DNA from: Paraperlucidibaca sp.
GTDB lineage: Bacteria > Pseudomonadota > Gammaproteobacteria > Pseudomonadales > Moraxellaceae
Assembly: GCA_018066805.1 (NCBI GenBank)
Contig: JAGPVX010000034.1
Span: 1-50,200, forward strand
Length of the DNA: 50,200 bases
Direction of reading: 5' to 3'
Shown piece by piece: positions 8,535 to 15,186 of the stretch; position 1 is the stretch's first letter, and each line of letters opens with the position of its first letter. A model generated the notes under the pieces. That model had not been told where the DNA came from. It ran no database searches and worked only from the letters and a program-made list of their open reading frames with translations. Position numbers and translations under genes: made by a program.

Positions 8535-9746
8535 ATGACAGGCCGCCAGCGTCTCTGCATAGCTATTGTGCTATCGGCGCTGGCGCATGTGCTGACACTC
8601 AACGATATCGAATGGTCATGGCCGTGGCAGGACGAAAGCAGCGATGAAGTATTGTCGAAAAAACCTGCCGAAGAGCTCAAGCGCGTCAAACTTGCCTTCG
8701 CCAAACCTAAGCCAGAAAGCGAATGGCCGGTGGTGTATTTGCTCAAGCCAGATGCGCCGGTAGCCATTGAGCAAGCCAAGCCTGTAGCGGCCAAGTCAAA
8801 GACGACTCCCAAGCCTGAAATTATCGTCAAAGCTACCGAGCCCACCATCAGTGACGACTTACTCAATGAGATCGTTGCTGATGCTCCGGCGCCTGAAATC
8901 ATTGAGCCAGCACCAAGCTTTCCAGTGCAAGTCACCGCTCTGCAGCGTGCGAGCTATTACGGCTTCCAGCTCAAGCTCACCCAGCAATGGTTTATGGAAG
9001 GCTTTCGCTACGCCATCATCAACAATGCTAGCAAATTCGGCTTCACCGCTACGCTCAGCAGTGAGGGTCAGGTTTCGCCAGAAGGTTTACACCCCGAGCA
9101 CTATCGCCTCCTACTGAATAACGACCTGAAACAGTACGCAGACTTTGATCGCGACGCCGGTGTGGTAATACATGGCAAGGCTGGACATCGAGAGACGGCG
9201 CCAATAACTCCCGACTTTCAAGACATGGCAAGCCTGCCCTACCACGTGGCTGTGAGCTATAGCGGCGAGGCTGAAAAACGCCTCATGGTCACCACGGGTA
9301 GCTCCGTGTATGAAATTGCACTTAATATCATTTCTGAAGATCAACTTAAGCTGCCTGGCGGCGTACTGCGCACCATTCATCTCACTGGTTCACGCATTCG
9401 CAGCGATGGCACACGCCAAAGTGGTTACGACATCTGGCTAGCGCCAGGCCTGCGTAATTTCCCAGTGAAGTTTCGCGGCCCCGATAGCAAGGGCAATATC
9501 CTAGAAATGGCAGTGATGACTCTGATGTTCGATGGCAAGGCCGTGTTTGGCAAAGATGTAGTGTTTGAACCCACCTCGGCAAGCGAGGATGCGCTGCCGG
9601 AGAGTATGTTGCCTGAGATCATTGGCAACACTAATGCACTGCCGGAACCAAGCACTACCGAGTCGCCACCAGTGCCCGAACCCACTGCAGAGGACGCCTT
9701 AATAGGCAATAAGACGCCCGCAGCTAGCGACGACTCAGCGGAATAG
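8535..9746 (+). CDS. DUF3108 domain-containing envelope protein
   Basis: A 403-aa protein of unknown function. The N-terminus has a short hydrophobic segment (RLCIAIVLSALAHVLTL), likely a signal anchor. Residues ~45-130 are rich in Pro, Lys, Glu and Ala, like the periplasm-spanning linker of TonB-type proteins. Residues ~135-335 match the DUF3108 pattern: a beta-rich fold with SSEGQVSPEGLHPEHY and the DIWLAPGLRNFPVKFR block. The acidic Pro/Glu/Ser-rich tail (~345-403) looks disordered. It starts 3 bp after hemL with no clear ribosome binding site, so it is probably translationally coupled. Its 3' end overlaps the end of the convergent PBP1b gene by 12 bp. Confidence 0.75.
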   Translation: MTGRQRLCIAIVLSALAHVLTLNDIEWSWPWQDESSDEVLSKKPAEELKRVKLAFAKPKPESEWPVVYLLKPDAPVAIEQAKPVAAKSKTTPKPEIIVKATEPTISDDLLNEIVADAPAPEIIEPAPSFPVQVTALQRASYYGFQLKLTQQWFMEGFRYAIINNASKFGFTATLSSEGQVSPEGLHPEHYRLLLNNDLKQYADFDRDAGVVIHGKAGHRETAPITPDFQDMASLPYHVAVSYSGEAEKRLMVTTGSSVYEIALNIISEDQLKLPGGVLRTIHLTGSRIRSDGTRQSGYDIWLAPGLRNFPVKFRGPDSKGNILEMAVMTLMFDGKAVFGKDVVFEPTSASEDALPESMLPEIIGNTNALPEPSTTESPPVPEPTAEDALIGNKTPAASDDSAE

Positions 9747-12077
9747 ATTCATCACGCCATCGACCATGGAGTCGATGAAGCCGGGGATGCCGCCAGTGGC
9801 ACATGGCGTCATTTCTTGTGGCCGCGATTTAGCCGCCACGGGGATGCGCACACCGCCACACTCAGCATTACTTAGACGACCTGTTGATGGATCTAGCCAT
9901 TCCCACGCCACATCGGCAGGCATATCAGGCGCATGATAACTTGGCGATAAACGCGCCATCATATCGGTCCATACCGGCAATGCGCCTGTGCCACCTGACA
10001 GGCCAGTGGAGCTATTGTCATCACGACCCAACCAGACCACACCTAACAGGTCGCCAGCCGAGCCAGCAAACCAGCTATCGCGCAAATCATTCGTTGTGCC
10101 TGTCTTGCCGGCAACTACTGTGCTGCTCGGCAAGCGCCGATACGCCGACGCTGCTGTACCAGCGCGCGCGACCTGCTCAAGGCCATAATGCAGAACATAG
10201 GTATCGGCGGGGTCAACGACTTGTCGACGCTCACCGGCAAAGCGCTGCAAAGTCTGGCCGTCAGAATCAACGACTTCACGAATGCTCTGAATCGGTGAGC
10301 GCACACCAGTTAACAAGACCTGATACAAATGTAAAACCTGTATTGGCGATTGATTCAAAGCACCTAGTAGTAACGATGGGTAGCTTTGCAGGTCACCCTC
10401 AACACCGAGCTGACGCAATGTATTGATGAAGGCAGGCAAGCCAACGGTCATGCCCAAGCGCACAGCGGCTTGGTTATACGAGCTAGCCAAAGCCGTTCGC
10501 AATGGTACCGAGCCATGGCTTTGCTTATCGTAGTTTTGTGGCTCCCAGCGCTTACCGGAATCACTCACCACTTCTACGGGATCGTCACTAATCGGGGTTT
10601 GCCAGGTGTATTGGCCCGTGCTCAATGCTGTGAGGTAAATAGCTGGCTTCAGCAATGAGCCAACTTGGCGCGAGGCATCGATGGCGCGGTTATAGCCAGT
10701 AAAAACTCCCGTACCGCCAATTAAGGCACGCAGTTCGCCGCTGCGCAGATCAGCTGCTAGCACAGCCCCTTCTAGCTTATCTAGCTTGCGGCCTTGCTTG
10801 CGAAGACGTGCGACGGTATCGCGCAGGGCGGCATCAGCAGCATTTTGCACCCGTGGATCTAGCGTGGTGTAAATGCTCAGCCCTTGGCTGGTGAGATCAT
10901 CTGATTTATAGCTTTCGCGCAGCTGTCGGCGCACAACATCGAGAAAGTCGGGATAAAGATTGTTCGATGCCGATGGCTTAGCGATTACGCCCAAGGGCTT
11001 ATTCATCGCGACATCACGATCGGGCGCACTGAGCTTATCTTCACGATATAAGTTATCGAGCACGATGTTGCGGCGCTGCAGGGCACGCTCTTGGTTACGG
11101 CGCGGATTGTAATACGAGGGGCCTTTTACCATGCCAACGAGTAACGCCACTTGCGGCAAAGACAACTCCGACAATGGCTGGCCAAAATAAAACTCCGCAG
11201 CCAAGCCAAAACCATTAATTGAGCGAGTGCCTTGCTGACCAAGATTCACTTCATTGAGATAGGTTTCTAAAATTTCAGACTTGCTGTAATGCGCCTCAAG
11301 CAGCAACGCCATCAGGGCTTCATTGACTTTACGTGTGAGTGAACGCTCATCGCTTAGGTAGAAGTTTTTCACAAGCTGCTGCGTCAGCGTACTGCCGCCT
11401 TGGCGTACCTGACCGCTAGTAATATTGACCCAGACTGCGCGCATAATACCGCGCAGCGAGATGCCAATATGCTGATAAAAGCGCTGATCTTCAGTGGCCA
11501 ATAATGAATCGACTAAATGCGGCGGCGCTTCTTTTAACTGAATCAGAATGCGATCTTCGTTTTGGCTAGGATAAATACCGCCAATCACTAAAGGCTCCAG
11601 ACGCACACTGCCGCGCTGACCAACGCGTGTGCTGGCCAGCTCCACCAAACGATTTTGCTGAAAACGAATACGTAATAACTGACTAGGTTCGCGACCGTCG
11701 CCAAAGGCAAAGCCACGGCTATGAATAAACAGCGTATTGCCATCAACATCGTAAGTGCCAGAAGAAGGCGCACCGGCGAGGCGCCTATAATTCAACAGGC
11801 GCAGCTCATCCTCAACGCTTTGCTGTGACAGCTGCTCACCCTTAGTAAGCACCAATGGCCGCGCATAAACGCGGGCCGGAATCGCCCAGCGCTTGCCTTC
11901 AAACTTCTCACGCACAATGCTATCTAAATGCATGATATAGGCGCCGCCACCAACGACACCGATCAAGGCGATCAACATAAAAACTAAGACAGCCGCTGTT
12001 TTTAAACGACCGCTAGAAGCTGGAGTTTTGGCCACGCAGAACATCCACAAAAAGAGAATAGGTCGCATTGTACTCAT
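9735..12077 (-). CDS. mrcB: Penicillin-binding protein 1B (bifunctional transglycosylase/transpeptidase)
   Basis: Class A PBP that polymerises and crosslinks peptidoglycan at the inner membrane. A short cytoplasmic tail is followed by one transmembrane helix (LKTAAVLVFMLIALIGVVGG). A PBP1b-type UB2H-like segment follows. Then comes the GT51 domain: EDQRFYQHIGISLRGI, GGSTLTQQLVKNFYLS, RKVNEALMALLLE, EILETYLNEVNLG. The transpeptidase domain has SxxK in GSLLKP, SYN in SSYNQAA and KTGTT. The full reading frame gives 780 aa from ATG 12077. A GTG at 12035 (VAKTPASSGR, 766 aa) gives a cleaner tail and is a plausible alternative; neither has a strong ribosome binding site. The 3' end overlaps the convergent DUF3108 gene. 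Confidence 0.94.
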   Translation of the reverse strand: MSTMRPILFLWMFCVAKTPASSGRLKTAAVLVFMLIALIGVVGGGAYIMHLDSIVREKFEGKRWAIPARVYARPLVLTKGEQLSQQSVEDELRLLNYRRLAGAPSSGTYDVDGNTLFIHSRGFAFGDGREPSQLLRIRFQQNRLVELASTRVGQRGSVRLEPLVIGGIYPSQNEDRILIQLKEAPPHLVDSLLATEDQRFYQHIGISLRGIMRAVWVNITSGQVRQGGSTLTQQLVKNFYLSDERSLTRKVNEALMALLLEAHYSKSEILETYLNEVNLGQQGTRSINGFGLAAEFYFGQPLSELSLPQVALLVGMVKGPSYYNPRRNQERALQRRNIVLDNLYREDKLSAPDRDVAMNKPLGVIAKPSASNNLYPDFLDVVRRQLRESYKSDDLTSQGLSIYTTLDPRVQNAADAALRDTVARLRKQGRKLDKLEGAVLAADLRSGELRALIGGTGVFTGYNRAIDASRQVGSLLKPAIYLTALSTGQYTWQTPISDDPVEVVSDSGKRWEPQNYDKQSHGSVPLRTALASSYNQAAVRLGMTVGLPAFINTLRQLGVEGDLQSYPSLLLGALNQSPIQVLHLYQVLLTGVRSPIQSIREVVDSDGQTLQRFAGERRQVVDPADTYVLHYGLEQVARAGTAASAYRRLPSSTVVAGKTGTTNDLRDSWFAGSAGDLLGVVWLGRDDNSSTGLSGGTGALPVWTDMMARLSPSYHAPDMPADVAWEWLDPSTGRLSNAECGGVRIPVAAKSRPQEMTPCATGGIPGFIDSMVDGVMNLFR

Positions 12078-12105
12078 GCCAATGCGGTAGCGGAAACACT
12101 GTCAT

Positions 12106-12134
12106 CTGGCAGAAAGCGTGAGCATCTCTATAAT
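12106..12134 (+). promoter_or_regulatory. Promoter for the PfkB kinase gene
   Basis: -35 CTGGCA (12106-12111), a 17-bp spacer, and a perfect -10 TATAAT (12129-12134), with a GC-rich start region. It lies 34 bp upstream of the start codon in the gap divergent from PBP1b. Confidence 0.6.
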
Positions 12135-12168
12135 GCGCGCTGAAATTCACTGAACTAATGAGATCGCC

Positions 12169-13164
12169 ATGAGCCGCCGCTTCGATATTTATGCCATTGG
12201 CAACGCCCTAGTCGACCTCGAATACGCTGTTGATGAAGACTTCTTGAGCCAGCACGGCATTGAAAAGGGCGTGATGACCTTGGCTGAAGCCGATGCTCAA
12301 GCCGCGCTATTGAACGCACTTGATGCTAATGCACCGCGCCTAAAGCAGGCCAGCGGTGGCTCGGCCGCCAATAGCATCATTGCCGCCAGCGCCATGGGTG
12401 CTCGCTGCTTCTATCACTGCAAAGTCGCAAATGACGCGCTCGGCACACTCTATCGCGATGATCTACTCGCCGCCGATGTCAGCACCAATCTGAAGGAAGT
12501 ACGTCCCGAAGGCGTCACCGGCACCTGCGTAGTCATGGTCACGCCAGACACCGATCGCACCATGAATACTTACTTGGGCATTACCGCCGAAGTCTCGCGC
12601 GCCGAGCTCGACCCAGAAGCGCTGCAAGACAGCAAATGGCTGTATATCGAAGGCTATCTGTGCACCTCAGATTCGGCGCGCGATGCCGTCGCGCACGCAC
12701 ACGAGCTGGCGAAAGCGGCCGGCGTTAAACGCGCGCTAACGTTTTCTGACCCCGCCATGGTGCAGTACTTCCTGCCTCAGTTGCAGACACTGCTAGCCGA
12801 TGGCGTCGATTTACTATTTTGCAACGAAGATGAAGCTCGTGGCTTTGCCGGTTGCGATGACCTTGATCAAGCCCTCATTACCCTGCGCGGCGTGGCTGAG
12901 CGCGGCATCATCACCTGTGGCAAAAACGGCGCTTGGGTCTGGACCCAAACTAGCGTGCTAGAACTGCCTGCCTGTCCCGCCACGCCGGTGGATACACTAG
13001 GCGCTGGCGATAGCTTTGCTGGTGCGGTGCTGTATGGTTTAAGCCAACGCTGGACGTTTGAAGATTGCGCACGCTTAGCCATGCGCACTGCCGCTCAAGT
13101 GGTGTCGCAGTTTGGCCCACGCTTGAGTATTGAACAATATCGCGCGCTGCTCAGCGCTGATTAG
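12169..13164 (+). CDS. PfkB-family carbohydrate/nucleoside kinase (probable adenosine kinase)
   Basis: A 331-aa ribokinase-fold enzyme that phosphorylates a sugar or nucleoside with ATP. The N-terminal DIYAIGNALVDLEYAV, the GGSAANSIIAASAMGA substrate-binding motif, and the C-terminal DTLGAGDSFAGAVLYGL (catalytic Asp and anion hole) define the family. The overall pattern resembles proteins annotated as adenosine kinase in Gammaproteobacteria. Substrate cannot be fixed from motifs, so I give no symbol. A good promoter lies upstream. A Rieske protein follows after 8 bp with its own AGGAGG site, suggesting a two-gene transcript whose members have no evident link. Confidence 0.85.
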   Translation: MSRRFDIYAIGNALVDLEYAVDEDFLSQHGIEKGVMTLAEADAQAALLNALDANAPRLKQASGGSAANSIIAASAMGARCFYHCKVANDALGTLYRDDLLAADVSTNLKEVRPEGVTGTCVVMVTPDTDRTMNTYLGITAEVSRAELDPEALQDSKWLYIEGYLCTSDSARDAVAHAHELAKAAGVKRALTFSDPAMVQYFLPQLQTLLADGVDLLFCNEDEARGFAGCDDLDQALITLRGVAERGIITCGKNGAWVWTQTSVLELPACPATPVDTLGAGDSFAGAVLYGLSQRWTFEDCARLAMRTAAQVVSQFGPRLSIEQYRALLSAD

Positions 13165-13172
13165 GAGGAGCA

Positions 13173-13496
13173 ATGGGTTTTCGTTTATGCGCCAACGCCG
13201 ATTTAGTTGAAAATGAGGCCCGCGCCTTTCGTTCTCCAGCTGGTGAAGTCATCGTGGTAAACCGCGATGGCCAAACCTACGCTTATCAAAATAGCTGCCC
13301 ACACTTAGGGATTAATCTCGAGTTTAATCCCGACGAATTCATGGACAGCGAGAACTATTTTCTCATTTGCAGCAACCATGGCGCGTTGTTTCAAGTTGAA
13401 GATGGCCTCTGTGTTAGCGGCCCCTGCCAAGGAGAGTCCTTACTCAGCGTTCCCATCCAAATACAGGACGGATTCATCGAATTAATCGAACAATAG
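13173..13496 (+). CDS. Rieske [2Fe-2S] ferredoxin-like protein
   Basis: A 107-aa soluble Rieske-fold protein. The cluster ligands are in CPHLG (Cys42, His44) and CSNHG (Cys66, His69), with normal spacing. There is no transmembrane segment or signal peptide, so it resembles the small cytosolic ferredoxins of the NirD/BphF type rather than the bc1 subunit. The partner oxidoreductase is unknown; none is encoded nearby. A strong AGGAGG ribosome binding site precedes the ATG. It sits between the PfkB kinase and dksA. Confidence 0.9.
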   Translation: MGFRLCANADLVENEARAFRSPAGEVIVVNRDGQTYAYQNSCPHLGINLEFNPDEFMDSENYFLICSNHGALFQVEDGLCVSGPCQGESLLSVPIQIQDGFIELIEQ

Positions 13497-13526
13497 TTTG
13501 TTAACGCGCAAATAACGCTGTTTTGT

Positions 13527-13555
13527 TTGCGCCCCTGTCAATGCTCTGCTATAGA
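13527..13555 (+). promoter_or_regulatory. Possible dksA promoter
   Basis: TTGCGC (13527-13532), a 17-bp spacer and TATAGA (13550-13555) lie 28 bp before the dksA ATG. Only part of each consensus box matches. An inverted repeat GCGCAAA...TTTGCGC overlaps the -35 region and could be the end of the upstream transcript. Confidence 0.35.
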
Positions 13556-13582
13556 GAGCGATTATCTGCGTGAGAAAGAACA

Positions 13583-14068
13583 ATGCCTACCCGCACTACT
13601 GAAAAAAAGGCTACTGCGGCCACCAAAACTAAGAAAAAACCAATTGGTATCGTCCTCATTCACGGTGTTGAACCGTATAAAGAAACCAAAGGTGAAGATT
13701 ATTTAGGTGCGCCTCAGCGTAAGCATTTTCGTGAAATTTTAATTTCATGGAAACGCGAGTTAATGCAGGAAGTGGACCGTACCGTGCACCACATGAAGGA
13801 TGAGTCTGGCAGCCTGCCCGACCCGAACGATCGCGCCACGCAAGAAGAAGAATTCTCTCTTGAGCTCCGCACGCGTGATCGTGAGCGCAAACTGATCAAA
13901 AAAATCGATCAAATGCTCGATCGCATCGAAAAAGATGACTACGGCTACTGCGATGATTGCGGCATCGAAATCGGCATTCGCCGCCTAGAAGCCCGCCCTA
14001 CTGCAACCCTGTGCATCGACTGTAAGAGCCTGCAAGAAATCAAGGAAAAGCAGCTGGTTGGTGGTTAA
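13583..14068 (+). CDS. dksA: RNA polymerase-binding transcription factor DksA
   Basis: Binds the RNA polymerase secondary channel and works with ppGpp in the stringent response, lowering rRNA transcription. The coiled-coil domain covers about residues 45-115. The zinc finger has all four cysteines: Cys123, Cys126, Cys144 and Cys147. The YLGAPQRKHFREIL block before the coiled coil is typical. At 161 aa it is slightly longer than E. coli DksA because of a Lys/Thr-rich N-terminal tail. The ATG follows an AGAAAGAA stretch. It overlaps gluQ, as in E. coli and Pseudomonas where the two are adjacent. Confidence 0.96.
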   Translation: MPTRTTEKKATAATKTKKKPIGIVLIHGVEPYKETKGEDYLGAPQRKHFREILISWKRELMQEVDRTVHHMKDESGSLPDPNDRATQEEEFSLELRTRDRERKLIKKIDQMLDRIEKDDYGYCDDCGIEIGIRRLEARPTATLCIDCKSLQEIKEKQLVGG

Positions 14069-14942
14069 CCGCGTTATCGGCCGGTTCGCGCCCTCGCCAA
14101 CCGGCCCGCTACACTTCGGATCTCTTCTTGCTGCAATCAGCAGCTATGCCAGCGCCAAACATCAGGGCGGCCTCTGGCGACTTCGTATCGACACCATCGA
14201 CCCACCTCGTGAACAAGCTGGCGCAGCTGACAGTTTTATTAGCACGCTCGAGGCGCATGGCCTGCACTGGGACGGCGATATCGTTTGGCAGCATCAGCGC
14301 ATTGCGCGCTACCGAGAAGTATTGGCCGAGCTCATTGCCAAAAACTTAGTCTATGCCTGTGATTGCTCACGTAGCGCTCGCGCTGAAGCCGGAGTGCTCG
14401 ACTGCTTAGGCCCATGCCGGCATGGCGAGCATCACCCTAATGCTAGCGATGCCGCTTGGCGTCTGCGATCGCCTGCCACTGCAAGCACCTATCATGACCG
14501 CCTACACGGTGAACTGTCTGAGCTACTAAGCCGCAGCTGCGGCGATGCCATACTTTGGCGGCGCGATGACTTACCGGCTTATCAGCTCGCCACCGTTGTT
14601 GATGATCATGACATGAGCATTAGCGAAGTGGTTCGCGGCACTGACTTGCTCGACAACACGGCACGCCAGTGTCATCTCGCCGATAGCCTAGGCTGGGCAC
14701 GACCGCAGTTTTTACACATCCCGATGCTTATTAACAGCACTGGCCAAAAGCTATCGAAGCAAAGCCATGCACTCGCGTTAAACAATAATCATGCCGCAGA
14801 GAATGTCTTTTTAGCGCTGCAACTATTGGCGCAGCAGCCGCCAGCTGAGCTTCGCCAAGCCTCTATCGACGAAATCATCACCTGGGCCGTGGCGCATTGG
14901 TGTGAGTCAGCGCTGCCAATAGGCGACATTAAGCAGCCCTGA
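14058..14942 (+). CDS. gluQ: Glutamyl-Q tRNA(Asp) synthetase
   Basis: A truncated GluRS paralogue that attaches glutamate to the queuosine base in the tRNA-Asp anticodon. The class I signatures are HFGS (residues 19-22, after GRFAPSPTGPL) and KLSKQ in place of KMSKS. Zinc-binding cysteines are in CDCSRSAR and CLGPCR. It lacks the C-terminal anticodon-binding domain of full GluRS. At 294 aa it fits the family. The start shown is TTG at 14058, overlapping dksA by 11 bp; GTG at 14061 is equally possible. AAGGA at 14042-14046 could serve either. Confidence 0.92.
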   Translation: MVVNRVIGRFAPSPTGPLHFGSLLAAISSYASAKHQGGLWRLRIDTIDPPREQAGAADSFISTLEAHGLHWDGDIVWQHQRIARYREVLAELIAKNLVYACDCSRSARAEAGVLDCLGPCRHGEHHPNASDAAWRLRSPATASTYHDRLHGELSELLSRSCGDAILWRRDDLPAYQLATVVDDHDMSISEVVRGTDLLDNTARQCHLADSLGWARPQFLHIPMLINSTGQKLSKQSHALALNNNHAAENVFLALQLLAQQPPAELRQASIDEIITWAVAHWCESALPIGDIKQP

Positions 14943-15009
14943 CTTTGCCCAATGAGCTAAAGCTGATACCGTGCCAACACGCACAATCGCTGCGTTTCGG
15001 AGCCCTCGC

Positions 15010-15186
15010 GTGTATATTGACCGCCTAATTTTGCTATTTGTTGCTGGCGCTTATTTACTTTCACCCGTGATCATTGATTGGTGGAGTGAGGGCGGCAGTG
15101 CGTGGTATCGCCCCTACACTATTTGGGCACTACTGATTGCCTTGGGCTATTGGGTAGCACGGAGCCGCGATTTAAATGATCTTTAG
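15010..15186 (+). CDS. cbrX: Small membrane protein upstream of CbrA (CbrX-like)
   Basis: A 58-aa hydrophobic protein with two predicted transmembrane helices (LILLFVAGAYLLSPVII and YTIWALLIALGYWVA) joined by a short loop. I prefer the GTG at 15010 because GGAG lies 7 nt upstream; a GTG at 14971 would give 71 aa. Its stop codon lies inside cbrA (11-bp overlap), so the two are probably translationally coupled. Pseudomonas has an equivalent small gene, called cbrX, overlapping cbrA. Here the assignment rests on position, size and topology rather than a clear sequence motif. Function is unknown. Confidence 0.7.
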   Translation: MYIDRLILLFVAGAYLLSPVIIDWWSEGGSAWYRPYTIWALLIALGYWVARSRDLNDL

